DNA from: Ramlibacter sp.
GTDB lineage: Bacteria; Pseudomonadota; Gammaproteobacteria; Burkholderiales; Burkholderiaceae_C
Length of the DNA: 64,000 bases
Assembly (NCBI GenBank): GCA_019635415.1
Contig: JAHBZN010000001.1
Coordinates: forward strand, 992,001 to 1,056,000
Direction of reading: 5' to 3'
Part shown: piece after piece, positions 18,250 to 26,937 of the stretch
Position numbering within the stretch: position 1 is the first letter of the stretch
Layout: each line of letters starts with the position of its first letter
Notes under the pieces: generated by a model
What the model was told of the DNA's origin: nothing
The model's input: the letters and a program-made list of their open reading frames with translations, nothing else
Database searches by the model: none
Position numbers and translations under genes: made by a program

Positions 18250-19018
18250 GGTCCGCGAGAAAGTCGGCGACCAGATGCGTGGCCTGGGTCGGCTGATCAC
18301 GATGCGGTGAGTGTCCGCAGGCCGCGATCTTCTCCATCCTGAACGGGCCCTGGGTCGGGGCGATGTCCTCGATCTGGCGCAAGGTACCGTAGGCATCGTC
18401 CTCCCCCTGCAGCGCAAGTACCGGGGCACTGATGCGCCGGCATTCCCCGCGGATGTCGAAGGTCCTGAACCCGGGGCTCAGCCAGATGTCGTTCCATTGC
18501 CAGAATGCGCCGTCAACGTCGGCGTGGTAGCGCGCCAGCCGCTCGCGCAGGCCCCCGGACTCGAAGGCCTGACGCGCCTGCTCGATCGACCGGATCGATA
18601 CCTCCTCCACGATCACGTGCGGCGCCATCACGATGCAGGCGGCCACCGGGTGCCGGCTGGCGTGCAGCAGCGCGATGCTGCCGCCGTCGGAATGGCCCAG
18701 CAGCACCGGCCGGGAGACGCCCAGCCGGTCCAGCAGCGCAGGCAGAACGGTCCAGGCTTCGTGGTGCATGTAGTCTGGCCGCAACCGGCCGGCACCACGG
18801 ACGTCGGGGACCGGGTCAGACCGGCCGTAGCCCCGCCGGGACCAGACCACGCCGGGCCGGCCCGTGAGGTTGCAGACGGTTTCGGGCCAGAACCCGTCCC
18901 GCCCCTGCCACATGGCGACACTGCCCAGGCCCTCGTGCAGGAAAACGATGGGCGCCTGCGAATTGCCGGGGATCAGCCGCACTTCGAGCTGCACGCCCAG
19001 GATGTCCAGTTTTTCCAT
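18239..19018 (-). CDS. Alpha/beta hydrolase
   Basis: 259 aa. The alpha/beta hydrolase fold shows an oxyanion-side HEGLGS motif (residues 28-33), the nucleophile elbow GHSDGG (Ser in the middle), an acid near LQGEDDAYG and the catalytic His in ACGHSPHRDQP. No signal peptide, so cytoplasmic. Substrate unknown; similar proteins are annotated as esterases or haloperoxidase-like hydrolases. Convergent with rsuA and divergent from the YncE-like gene with an 80-bp gap. Confidence 0.85.
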   Translation of the reverse strand: MEKLDILGVQLEVRLIPGNSQAPIVFLHEGLGSVAMWQGRDGFWPETVCNLTGRPGVVWSRRGYGRSDPVPDVRGAGRLRPDYMHHEAWTVLPALLDRLGVSRPVLLGHSDGGSIALLHASRHPVAACIVMAPHVIVEEVSIRSIEQARQAFESGGLRERLARYHADVDGAFWQWNDIWLSPGFRTFDIRGECRRISAPVLALQGEDDAYGTLRQIEDIAPTQGPFRMEKIAACGHSPHRDQPTQATHLVADFLADLSP

Positions 19019-19097
19019 GGCAGCATGTTACGGGAAGGGCCAATGGCGGGTTGGGGGGCGGCTACACTCACGGGTTGGCCCTCGAACTGGTTTGTTT

Positions 19098-20081
19098 GTG
19101 ACGTTTTCTTCCCGATTTGCCGCATTGGTGGCGCCTGTGCTGCTGGCGGCGGTACCCCTGCTTGCGCGGGCCCAGACGTCGCCGATCTTCGTGCTGAACT
19201 CGCTCGACGCGAGTGTCAGCGTGATCGACCCCCAGACCTGGAAGGAAACGCGCCGCATTGCCACCGGCAAGGAACCACACCACCTCTATCTCACGCCGGA
19301 CGAAAAGTCGCTCATCGTCGCCAATGCGCTGGGCGACTCGTTGACCTTCGTTGACCCGCGCACCGCCGAGGTCCAGCGCACCGTGCGCGGCATCCTGGAT
19401 CCCTACCAGCTTCGGTTTTCGCCCGACATGAAGTGGTTCCTGACCGCGGCGAACCGGCTCAACCACGTGGACATCTACCGCTGGGACGGCAAGGACATGA
19501 CGCTCGCGCGTCGCGTGTCGACCGGCAAGACGCCCAGCCACATCTGGATCGACAGCAAGAGCACCACGGCTTTCGTGACCATGCAGGACAGCGACGAGCT
19601 GGTGGCGATCGATCTGGCCAGCCAGACGCTGCTGTGGCGCGTCAAGACCGGCACCATGCCGGCTGACGTGTATGGCACGGCAGACGACAGCAAGTTGCTG
19701 GTGGGGCTGACCGGCAGCCACAGCGTGGAGGTCTACGACGTGACGGGCAAGACGCCGCGGCTGTTCAAGAAGATCCGCACCGGCGATGGCGCCCACGCCT
19801 TTCGGGCGTCAGGCGACCGGCGCCACGTGTTCCTGAGCAACCGGGTGGCCAACACCATCAGCAAGATCGATCTGCAGACCCTCGAAGTCGTGGCCAGTTA
19901 TCCCGCGCCTGGCGGGCCGGATTGCATGGAAGTCATGACCGGCGGCAAGCTGCTGTTGGTCACCTCGCGCTGGGCGCGCAAGCTCACCGTGATCGACACC
20001 GGGCAGCAGAAGGTGGTGCGGCAGGTCAATGTTGGAAAATCGCCCCATGGCGTCTGGACGCTCGATCACATGCCGCGTTGA
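19098..20081 (+). CDS. Secreted YncE-like beta-propeller protein
   Basis: 327 aa from a GTG start that places a clean signal peptide (MTFSSRFAALVAPVLLAAVPLLARAQT) at the N-terminus; the longer frame upstream has no such start. Repeated units follow, such as VSVIDPQTWKETRRIATGKEPHHL, VDIYRWDGKDMTLARRVSTGKTPSHIW and KLTVIDTGQQKVVRQVNVGKSPHGVW. Each carries a D-x-x-T-x-x-V pattern and a GK-P-H turn typical of YVTN/YncE seven-bladed propellers. Periplasmic; ligand unknown. The 3' end overlaps the deacetylase gene, suggesting coupling. Confidence 0.8.
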   Translation: MTFSSRFAALVAPVLLAAVPLLARAQTSPIFVLNSLDASVSVIDPQTWKETRRIATGKEPHHLYLTPDEKSLIVANALGDSLTFVDPRTAEVQRTVRGILDPYQLRFSPDMKWFLTAANRLNHVDIYRWDGKDMTLARRVSTGKTPSHIWIDSKSTTAFVTMQDSDELVAIDLASQTLLWRVKTGTMPADVYGTADDSKLLVGLTGSHSVEVYDVTGKTPRLFKKIRTGDGAHAFRASGDRRHVFLSNRVANTISKIDLQTLEVVASYPAPGGPDCMEVMTGGKLLLVTSRWARKLTVIDTGQQKVVRQVNVGKSPHGVWTLDHMPR

Positions 20082-20889
20082 ACCCGCCCGCTGGCGGTGG
20101 GTCCGGAACCTGTTTGCTATTTTTTTAATAGCAATAAATGGCCAAGGGGTGTGGGCTAGCAGCTCAAATGACTGCAAGAACCCGCTGTACCTGACCTTCG
20201 ACACCGGCCACATGGGCGTGGCGCCGCTGGTGGCCGATGTGCTGCGCCGCCAGCAGGTCCGCGTGACCTTCTTTGCCGCCAACGAGCGCACCCAGGCTGG
20301 CGACGGCAGCCTCGGCGACGACTGGGCGCCCTGGTGGAAGGCCCGCGCCGCCGAGGGCCACGAATTCGCGTCCCATACCTGGGACCACGTGTACTGGCGG
20401 GCCGACCTGCCCGGCAAGACGCCGAGCTTTCGCATGCGGCCGTCAGCGGGCCCGCAGGAGGGGCGCAACCTCACTTGGGATGCCCCGGCCTATTGCGCCG
20501 AGATCAACCGAGCCTCGCGGCGCCTGGCGGCGATCACGGGCAAGAAGCCTCTGCCCCTGTTCCGCGCTCCAGGCGGCAAGACTTCACCCGCCCTGCTGGC
20601 CGCTGCGCGTGCCTGCGGGTACGCCCACGTGGGCTGGGCACCCGCGGGCTTCCTGGGCGACGAACTTCCGAGTGAGACGTTCAGCAACACGGCGCTGCTG
20701 GAGAAGGCGCTGCGCGACATCCGCAGCGGCGACATCCTGCTGGCGCACCTGGGCATCTGGTCGCGCAAGGACGCCTGGGCCCCTGCGGTCCTCGAGCCCC
20801 TGATCACCGGGCTCAAGGAGCGCGGATTCTGCTTCGAGACCTTGCGCGAGCACCCGGCCTACCGCGCCTGGATCGCGACGCACGGATAG
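20047..20889 (+). CDS. Polysaccharide deacetylase (NodB/CE4 family)
   Basis: 280 aa from ATG 20047; ATG 20029 in frame is an alternative, and both overlap the preceding gene. Signal or anchor at RNLFAIFLIAINGQGVWAS. CE4 motifs are present: LTFDTGH (motif 1, where the usual second Asp is Thr), ASHTWDH (motif 2, the two His metal ligands), FRAPGG (motif 3) and ILLAHLG (motif 5). It would remove acetyl groups from an envelope or extracellular glycan. A T-rich piece (GCTATTTTTTTAATAGC) lies inside the signal-peptide coding part and is unlike the rest of the gene. Confidence 0.82.
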   Translation: MASGRSITCRVEPARWRWVRNLFAIFLIAINGQGVWASSSNDCKNPLYLTFDTGHMGVAPLVADVLRRQQVRVTFFAANERTQAGDGSLGDDWAPWWKARAAEGHEFASHTWDHVYWRADLPGKTPSFRMRPSAGPQEGRNLTWDAPAYCAEINRASRRLAAITGKKPLPLFRAPGGKTSPALLAAARACGYAHVGWAPAGFLGDELPSETFSNTALLEKALRDIRSGDILLAHLGIWSRKDAWAPAVLEPLITGLKERGFCFETLREHPAYRAWIATHG

Positions 20890-20898
20890 GACCGCGGC

Positions 20899-21855
20899 AT
20901 GGACTGGCTCGGCGACGCCTTCCTCACCGCCCAGCAGTGGCTGTTCGAGGCCGTGGTGCAACCGCTGGTGTACGCGCTCGGGCTGGGTGGCCTGCTGGAG
21001 GATGCCTACGTCGGCACCGGCTGGCTGCTTGTGGGCCTGGCGCAGATCCTGGTGCTGGTGCTGGTGATTGGTGCCCTGCAGCGCTGGCGGCCTGTGGAGC
21101 CCGTGACTGACCGGTCCACCATCCGCACCGACATCCTCTACACCCTGATCCACCGTCTGGGTGTGTTCCGCGTGGCGCTGTTTTTCACCGTCGATCCGCT
21201 GTTTGATGACCTGTTCGGGCAACTGCGCGTGGCGGGCCTGCCTACGCTGCACCTGGGCGAGCTCTGGCCCGGCGTGACCGATGTGCCCTGGCTCAATTTC
21301 GTGCTGTACCTGGTGGTGTTCGATTTTGCCGACTACTGGATCCATCGCGGGCAGCATGCCTTCAACTGGTGGTGGAGCCTGCATTCACTGCATCACGCAC
21401 AGCGCCAGATGACCATGTGGAGCGACAACCGCAACCACCTGCTCGATGACCTGCTGCGCGATGCGCTGGTGGTGGTGCTGGCGCAGATCATTGGTGTGCC
21501 ACCGGGCCAGTTCGTCGCCGTGGTGGCGTTCACGCAGCTTAGCGAAAGCCTGCAGCACGCCAACCTGCGGCTCTGGTATGGCCCGGTGGGGGAGCGGCTG
21601 TGGATCAGTCCGCGTTTTCACCGGCTGCACCACAGCATCGGGATCGGACATGAAGCCGCGGGCCGTGGCACCCTGGGAGGCCACAATTTCGGCGTGTTGC
21701 TGCCCTGGTGGGACATGCTGTTTGGCACCGCCAATTTCGAGCACCGCTACGACGCCACGGGTGTGCGCGACCAGGTGGAGCAGGGGCGGGACTATGGCCG
21801 CGGCTTCTGGGCCCAGCAGTGGCTGGGACTGAAGCGCCTGGTCGGGCGGGCGTGA
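20899..21855 (+). CDS. Sterol desaturase / fatty-acid hydroxylase family membrane protein
   Basis: 318 aa with several TM segments (about residues 40-60, 85-105, 135-155 and 185-205). The histidine boxes of the di-iron hydroxylase superfamily are all visible: HRGQH, HSLHH and HRLHH, with the C-terminal GGHNFG. Inner-membrane, O2-dependent hydroxylation of a lipid is the family activity; the actual substrate is unknown. 9 bp after the deacetylase gene on the same strand. Confidence 0.87.
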   Translation: MDWLGDAFLTAQQWLFEAVVQPLVYALGLGGLLEDAYVGTGWLLVGLAQILVLVLVIGALQRWRPVEPVTDRSTIRTDILYTLIHRLGVFRVALFFTVDPLFDDLFGQLRVAGLPTLHLGELWPGVTDVPWLNFVLYLVVFDFADYWIHRGQHAFNWWWSLHSLHHAQRQMTMWSDNRNHLLDDLLRDALVVVLAQIIGVPPGQFVAVVAFTQLSESLQHANLRLWYGPVGERLWISPRFHRLHHSIGIGHEAAGRGTLGGHNFGVLLPWWDMLFGTANFEHRYDATGVRDQVEQGRDYGRGFWAQQWLGLKRLVGRA

Positions 21856-21879
21856 TCGGCAACGCGCTATGCTTGCCCC

Positions 21880-22776
21880 GTGAGCCTGTTTTTCGACTCC
21901 TTCTGGCGCGCCGTGGCCTACTGCCTTCACCCCCGGGTGATCGCGCTGTCGTTCCTGCCGCTGGTGCTCATGGTGGCGCTGGCATGGGGGCTGGGCTATT
22001 TCTACTGGCAACCGGCCATTGACTGGGTTTTCGGTTTGCTGGGGTCGTCGGATCTCATGGGCAGCGTCTGGTCCTGGCTGCAGGGCATGGGGGCAGGGGA
22101 TCTCAAGACCGTGGTGGCGCCGCTGATCGTCATCTTTGCCGTCACGCCGGTCATCGTGCTGTTGTCGCTGGTCGTGGTGGCCGTGTCGATGACGCCCGCC
22201 ATGGTGGCGATGGTTGCCGAGCGACGTTTTCCCCAGCTGGAGCGCAAAAAAGGGGGCTCGCTGTGGCTCAGCCTGCTCTGGTCTTTCGGCTCCACCCTGC
22301 TGGCCGCCGTGGCGTTGGTCGTTTCGATTCCGCTGTGGCTGGTGCCGCCGCTGATTCTGGTGCTGCCCCCGCTGATCTGGGGCTGGCTGACCTACCGCGT
22401 GATGACCTTCGATGCCCTGGCTGAACATGCCAGCAAGGAGGAGCGGCGCGAGATCTTCCGGCGCCACCGCGGCGCCTTGCTGGGCATCGGCATCCTCACG
22501 GGGTACCTGGGCGCCGCACCGAGTGTGGTGTGGGCCTCGGGCGCGCTGTTTGCCGCGGCTTTTGTCGTGCTGGTGCCCGTCGCCATCTGGATCTACACGC
22601 TGGTGTTTGCCTTCTCTTCGCTGTGGTTCTCGCATTACTGCCTGGCCGCGCTTGAGCGAATGCGCGCCAGCCCTCCTTCCAGCGGCGCGGTTGCCGTGCC
22701 CGCAACTCCTTTGCCAGGATGGTCCCATGAACCCGCCGATCCCGTCCCGCCCCGTGTCCTCCCTCCCGCAGCCTGA
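21880..22776 (+). CDS. EI24-domain membrane protein
   Basis: 298 aa from GTG 21880. Hydrophobic helices are at about 20-45, 80-105, 140-170 and 215-245, and the FDALAEHAS.EERREIFRRHR loop is typical of bacterial EI24/CysZ-like proteins. The N-terminal MSLFFDSFWRAVAYCLHPRVI fits the family start. In some bacteria relatives import sulfate (CysZ); here no cysteine genes are adjacent, so the role is open. The 3' end overlaps the next gene by 50 bp in another frame. Confidence 0.75.
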   Translation: MSLFFDSFWRAVAYCLHPRVIALSFLPLVLMVALAWGLGYFYWQPAIDWVFGLLGSSDLMGSVWSWLQGMGAGDLKTVVAPLIVIFAVTPVIVLLSLVVVAVSMTPAMVAMVAERRFPQLERKKGGSLWLSLLWSFGSTLLAAVALVVSIPLWLVPPLILVLPPLIWGWLTYRVMTFDALAEHASKEERREIFRRHRGALLGIGILTGYLGAAPSVVWASGALFAAAFVVLVPVAIWIYTLVFAFSSLWFSHYCLAALERMRASPPSSGAVAVPATPLPGWSHEPADPVPPRVLPPAA

Positions 22777-23581
22777 CGCCCCGGCCCGTGTCGGGCTGGT
22801 GATCGTGGGCGATGAAATCCTGTCTGGCAAGCGTGCCGACAAGCACATGCCCAAGGTGATCGAACTGCTGGCCGCGCGAGGCCTGAGCCTGGACTGGGCG
22901 GAGTATGTGGGAGATGCGCCCGAGCGCATCACCGCCACGCTCAGGCGGGCGTTCGAGTCCAGTGACCTGGTGTTTTCGTGCGGTGGCATTGGGGCCACGC
23001 CGGACGACCACACGCGCCAGTGTGCGGCGCGCGCCCTGGGCGTGGACCTGGCGCTGCACCCCGAAGCCGAAGCCCTGATCCGCGAGCGCATGCAGGACAC
23101 CGCGCGGGAGCAGGGCATCCCCTACGAGCCCGACCGCCCGGACAACATCCATCGGCTCAACATGGGCGTGTTCCCGGTGGGGGCCCGGATCATTCCGAAC
23201 CCCTACAACAAGATTGCCGGTTTCAGCGTGGGCCATGTTCACTTCGTGCCGGGCTTTCCGGTCATGGCATGGCCCATGATCGAATGGCTGCTCGATCAGC
23301 ACTACGCACACTGGTTCCGCCAGTCGGCCTGGGCGGAAAAGTCGGTGATCGTGTTCGGTGCGATGGAGGCCACGCTGACCCCGCTCATGGAGGACATCGA
23401 GCGCCTTCACTCAGGCGTCAAGGTGTTCAGCCTGCCCAGCGTGGACCATCCGGAGTACGGGCGCCACATCGAGCTCGGCGTCAAGGGAACGCCAGCCCTG
23501 GTGGCCCAGGCGTATCCCGCGCTGCTGACGGGACTGGCTGGATTTGGCGCACGCCTTGGCCCTGAATTGGTGCGTCAATAG
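22727..23581 (+). CDS. CinA/MoaB-like molybdopterin-binding domain protein
   Basis: 284 aa starting MNPPIPSRP. The MoCF-biosynthesis fold reads VGLVIVGDEILSGKRADKH (residues about 24-42), then SCGGIGATPDDHTRQ, the family's GG-G-TPDD signature. It matches the N-terminal half of CinA but lacks the C-terminal nicotinamide-deamidase domain. Such single-domain proteins are often annotated as competence/damage-inducible protein A; true function is uncertain. ATG 22727 sits inside the EI24 gene, giving a 50-bp overlap. Upstream frame extension is rejected as a shadow of that gene. Confidence 0.8.
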   Translation: MNPPIPSRPVSSLPQPDAPARVGLVIVGDEILSGKRADKHMPKVIELLAARGLSLDWAEYVGDAPERITATLRRAFESSDLVFSCGGIGATPDDHTRQCAARALGVDLALHPEAEALIRERMQDTAREQGIPYEPDRPDNIHRLNMGVFPVGARIIPNPYNKIAGFSVGHVHFVPGFPVMAWPMIEWLLDQHYAHWFRQSAWAEKSVIVFGAMEATLTPLMEDIERLHSGVKVFSLPSVDHPEYGRHIELGVKGTPALVAQAYPALLTGLAGFGARLGPELVRQ

Positions 23582-23588
23582 GAGTGAA

Positions 23589-23623
23589 CCAAATTGGTGC
23601 AAAAGAGGTTTGCACCAATTTGG
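23589..23623. promoter_or_regulatory. NtrC enhancer pair upstream of glnA (perfect inverted repeat)
   Basis: CCAAATTGGTGCAAA (23589-23603), spacer AGAGG, then TTTGCACCAATTTGG (23609-23623), 15-bp perfect arms. Each arm contains an NtrC-like site: TGAACCAAATTGGTGCA differs from TGCACCANNNTGGTGCA at one base, and the other arm is its mirror with a weaker distal half. It lies about 95 bp upstream of the sigma-54 promoter, a normal enhancer distance. Confidence 0.78.
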
Positions 23624-23717
23624 AACTCTCGTGTGAAATTGCTGCGCTGACACAGGGAAACGTCAGGAACTCAGGGCACAATGGCCGGCACCCGCGTGAC
23701 GCCGAATGCACCAGCTT

Positions 23718-23732
23718 TGGCACAAAAACTGC
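23718..23732 (+). promoter_or_regulatory. Sigma-54 (-24/-12) promoter of glnA
   Basis: TGGCACAAAAACTGC has the GG (23719-23720) and GC (23731-23732) elements exactly 10 bp apart, as in the sigma-54 consensus; one base of the TTGC element differs. The glnA start is 52 bp downstream with an AGGAG site at 23773. The NtrC-like repeat upstream supports nitrogen-controlled transcription. Confidence 0.82.
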
Positions 23733-23783
23733 ATTCGTCCCGCGTCCTCTTTTTTTAACAACCATCCAACCCAGGAGATCCTG

Positions 23784-25199
23784 ATGGCAAAGACCGTCGC
23801 AGACGTGATGAAGATGGTGAAGGAAAACGAAGTCAAGTTTGTTGACTTCCGCTTCACCGACACCCGTGGCAAGGAACAGCACGTCACCGTGCCCGTTTCG
23901 CACTTTGACGAAGACAAATTCTCGTCGGGCCACGCGTTTGACGGTTCGTCCGTTGCGGGCTGGAAGGGCATTGAGGCTTCCGACATGCTGCTGATGCCGG
24001 ACGCCAACACCGCCAACATCGATCCGTTCTACGAAGAGACCACGTTGTTCATGAGCTGCGACGTGCTCGACCCGACGGACGGCAAAGCCTATGACCGCGA
24101 TCCGCGCTCCATTGCCAAGCGCGCCGAAGCCTACCTCAAGTCCACGGGCCTGGGTGACACCGCGTTCTTCGGACCCGAACCCGAATTCTTCATCTTCGAC
24201 GACGTGCGCTGGAACAGTGACATGTCGGGCACCTTCTACAAGATCGAAGAATACGAAGCCCCCTGGAACACCGGCAACAAGCTCGAAGGTGGCAACCGTG
24301 GCCATCGTCCCGCCGTCAAGGGGGGCTATTTCCCCGTGCCGCCGGTTGACAGCACGCAGGACATGCGCGCCGAGATGTCCCTGATTCTCGAATCGCTGGG
24401 CGTTCCCGTCGAAGTGTTCCACCACGAAGTGGCCGGCGCCGGCCAGAATGAACTCGGCACCAAGTTCAGCACGCTGGTCCAGCGCGCTGACTGGACGCTG
24501 CTGCTCAAGTACGTGGTGCAGAACGTGGCCAATGCCTACGGCAAGACTGCCACCTTCATGCCCAAGCCCATCGTGGGCGACAACGGCTCCGGCATGCACG
24601 TGCACCAGTCCATCTGGAAGGATGGCAAGAACCTGTTTGCTGGCGACGGCTATGCTGGTCTGAGTGACTTCGCGCTGTACTACATCGGCGGCATCATCAA
24701 GCACGCCCGCGCGCTGAACGCCATCACCAACCCCGGCACCAACAGCTACAAGCGCCTGGTGCCCGGCTTCGAAGCCCCGGTGAAGCTGGCCTACTCGGCC
24801 AAGAACCGCTCGGCCTCGATCCGCATTCCGTTCGTGGCGAATCCCAAGGGCCGCCGCATCGAGGCCCGCTTCCCCGATCCCCTGTGCAACCCCTACCTCG
24901 GCTTCTCGGCCCTGATGATGGCGGGTCTGGACGGCGTGGAAAACAAGATCCATCCCGGCGAAGCCGCCACCAAGGACCTGTACCACCTGCCGCCCGAGGA
25001 AGACGCGAAGATCCCGACCGTATGCCACAGCCTCGACCAGGCGCTGGAGTACCTCGACAAGGGTCGTTCGTTCCTGACCAAGGGGGGTGTGTTCACCGAC
25101 ACCATGATCGATGCCTACATCGAGCTCAAGATGCAGGAAGTCACGCGGTTCCGCATGGCGACGCACCCGGTGGAGTTCGACATGTACTACTCACTGTAA
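23784..25199 (+). CDS. glnA: Glutamine synthetase type I
   Basis: 471 aa, the usual GSI length, starting [24 protein letters not shown]; upstream in-frame codons lie in the promoter. Motifs: [17 protein letters not shown], the active-site FFGPEPEFF, the ATP/metal region [32 protein letters not shown], and DLYHLPPEE containing the adenylylation Tyr region. It makes glutamine from glutamate, ammonia and ATP in the cytoplasm. It is probably regulated by NtrC/sigma-54 and, through the conserved Tyr, by GlnE. A terminator follows, so ntrB-ntrC are expressed at least partly separately. Confidence 0.98.
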   Translation: MAKTVADVMKMVKENEVKFVDFRFTDTRGKEQHVTVPVSHFDEDKFSSGHAFDGSSVAGWKGIEASDMLLMPDANTANIDPFYEETTLFMSCDVLDPTDGKAYDRDPRSIAKRAEAYLKSTGLGDTAFFGPEPEFFIFDDVRWNSDMSGTFYKIEEYEAPWNTGNKLEGGNRGHRPAVKGGYFPVPPVDSTQDMRAEMSLILESLGVPVEVFHHEVAGAGQNELGTKFSTLVQRADWTLLLKYVVQNVANAYGKTATFMPKPIVGDNGSGMHVHQSIWKDGKNLFAGDGYAGLSDFALYYIGGIIKHARALNAITNPGTNSYKRLVPGFEAPVKLAYSAKNRSASIRIPFVANPKGRRIEARFPDPLCNPYLGFSALMMAGLDGVENKIHPGEAATKDLYHLPPEEDAKIPTVCHSLDQALEYLDKGRSFLTKGGVFTDTMIDAYIELKMQEVTRFRMATHPVEFDMYYSL

Positions 25200-25220
25200 T
25201 TGCTTACAGTCTGTGGCGAA

Positions 25221-25250
25221 AAAAGGACGGCGAAAGCCGTCCTTTTTCTT
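25221..25250 (+). terminator. Intrinsic terminator after glnA
   Basis: AAAAGGACGGC (25221-25231), GAAA tetraloop, GCCGTCCTTTTT (25236-25247), 22 bp after the glnA stop. A perfect stem with a GNRA loop and T-run. Confidence 0.95.
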
Positions 25251-25337
25251 TGGGGACAAGCCCCTGATTTTGCTTTATTGCCTGATTGGACGATACTGGC
25301 AGGCCGTCCCTGCATTTTGGCGATGCGAGGAGAAAGC

Positions 25338-25823
25338 ATGAAGTACCCTGTATTGATCACGTTGGCTGCTACGCTTTTGGTAGCAAACAGCCATGCCGAA
25401 AACCGCATCTTCCGGTGCGGCAACGAATACACCAACAACGCCGCCATGGCCCAGAGCCGTGGCTGCAAGCTCGTCGAAGGTGGCAATGTGACCGTGGTGG
25501 AAGGCACGCGCGTGGCCGCGCCATCGGCTGTGCGCGTCGCCACCAATGCGCCGTCCACCAACCCGCGTGTGGACAGCAACGAGCAACGCGCCCGGGACAA
25601 CGATGCACGCGCCATCCTTGAAGCCGAGTTGCGCAAGGCCGAGGCCCGGCAGGCCGAGCTGGCCAAGGAATACAACAACGGTGAGCCCGACAAACTGGGA
25701 CCCGAGACCAAGAATTACCAGAAATACCTGGATCGCGTGGCCGAACTCAAGGCCAGCATCGCGCGCAACGAGAGCGATATCGCCGGCATCCGTCGTGAGC
25801 TGGGCCGCGCCGGGGCAAAATAG
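25338..25823 (+). CDS. Conserved hypothetical periplasmic protein between glnA and ntrB
   Basis: 161 aa from ATG 25338 with an AGGAG site; the frame upstream to 25200 is leader. Signal peptide MKYPVLITLAATLLVANSHA. A short N-terminal domain follows (IFRCGNEYTNNAAMAQSRGCKLVEGGNVTVVEGTR) with two Cys, reminiscent of DUF4124-type modules. Then comes a charged Ala/Arg/Glu-rich coiled coil (about 85-158: LEAELRKAEARQAELAKEY, AELKASIARNESDIAGIRREL). Only 5 bp separate it from ntrB, so they are probably co-transcribed. No function can be assigned. Confidence 0.8.
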   Translation: MKYPVLITLAATLLVANSHAENRIFRCGNEYTNNAAMAQSRGCKLVEGGNVTVVEGTRVAAPSAVRVATNAPSTNPRVDSNEQRARDNDARAILEAELRKAEARQAELAKEYNNGEPDKLGPETKNYQKYLDRVAELKASIARNESDIAGIRRELGRAGAK

Positions 25824-25828
25824 GCGGC

Positions 25829-26899
25829 TTGGAACAAGCCCGCCACCCCTCCTTCACCCGTTTTCAGTCGTTTGACCTGCTGGCCACCTTGGTGGCCGTG
25901 GTGCGTGGCGACGGCACGGTCCTGTTTGCCAACGCCGCGCTCGAAGACGCGCTGGGCACCTCCCGTCGCATGATCGAGGGATCGCCGCTGCCCGACTGCT
26001 TCACCGAGCCCCACATCCTGCAGAACGCGCTGGAAGGCGCGGGCAGCAACGAGTTCGCGGCGCTGCGCTACGACGCCTGGCTCAGGCGCCTGAACCATGA
26101 GCCGCTGCCTGTGCACGTGATCGTCGCGCAGACCGAGCGGCCTGGCGAAATCATCGTGGAGCTGTTGCCGCTGGAGGCCCAGGCCAAGCAGGACCGCGAG
26201 GAGCGCCTGATTGACCAGGCCCAGGCCAACAAGGAACTGATCCGCAATCTGGCGCATGAGATCAAGAACCCGCTGGGCGGCATCCGCGGCGCGGCGCAAT
26301 TGCTGCAGCTCGAGATCGACGCCGGCCTGACCGAATACACCCAGGTCATCATCCACGAGGCCGACCGCCTGCAGACCCTGGTGGACCGGCTGCTTGCGCC
26401 GCATCGTCGCCCGCATGTGGTGGGGGACGTGAACATCCACGAAGTCTGTGAACGGGTGCGCTCGCTGATCCTGGCGGAATTTCCTCGCGGGCTGAAGGTG
26501 GGCCGTGAGTACGACACCTCGATCCCCGAGTTCCGTGGCGACCGTGAGCAACTCATCCAGGCCGTGCTGAACATCGCACACAACGCCTGCCAGGCGCTCG
26601 CCGAACGCATCCATGCAGGCGACGCGCAGTTGGTATTCCGTACCCGCATCGCCAGACAAGTGACATTTGGAAAGCAGCGCTATCGACTGGCACTGGAATT
26701 GCATGTCATGGACAACGGGCCCGGTGTGCCGGACTCGATCAAGGACCGCATTTTCTACCCGCTGGTGTCGGGTCGGGAGGGGGGTTCAGGGCTGGGGCTG
26801 ACACTGGCGCAAACCTTTGTGCAGCAGCATCATGGCCTGATCGAGTGCGACAGCGTGCCCGGCCGGACGGATTTCAAGATCTTGATTCCGTTGCCATGA
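25829..26899 (+). CDS. glnL: Nitrogen regulation sensor kinase NtrB (GlnL)
   Basis: 356 aa from a TTG start. A PAS domain (about 15-120) is followed by the H-box NLAHEIKNPLGGIRGAAQLL and the N box NIAHNACQAL. D-N-G-x-G (MDNGPGVP) and SGREGGSGLGLTLAQTFVQQHHG form the ATP-binding part of the HATPase domain. Lacks TM segments, as NtrB is cytoplasmic and controlled by PII. It phosphorylates the NtrC encoded 38 bp downstream. The TTG start is the only sensible initiation point after the preceding stop, but the exact start is not certain. Confidence 0.94.
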   Translation: MEQARHPSFTRFQSFDLLATLVAVVRGDGTVLFANAALEDALGTSRRMIEGSPLPDCFTEPHILQNALEGAGSNEFAALRYDAWLRRLNHEPLPVHVIVAQTERPGEIIVELLPLEAQAKQDREERLIDQAQANKELIRNLAHEIKNPLGGIRGAAQLLQLEIDAGLTEYTQVIIHEADRLQTLVDRLLAPHRRPHVVGDVNIHEVCERVRSLILAEFPRGLKVGREYDTSIPEFRGDREQLIQAVLNIAHNACQALAERIHAGDAQLVFRTRIARQVTFGKQRYRLALELHVMDNGPGVPDSIKDRIFYPLVSGREGGSGLGLTLAQTFVQQHHGLIECDSVPGRTDFKILIPLP

Positions 26900-26937
26900 A
26901 GTAGCGACTGCCGTTTGACCTGAGGTGACAAAAATAC

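Noticed and set aside
21385..23118. 577-residue minus-strand frame across the desaturase, EI24 and CinA-like genes
   Set aside because: It spans three genes with clear family motifs on the plus strand. Its translation is low-complexity Gln/His/Arg, as expected for an antisense shadow.
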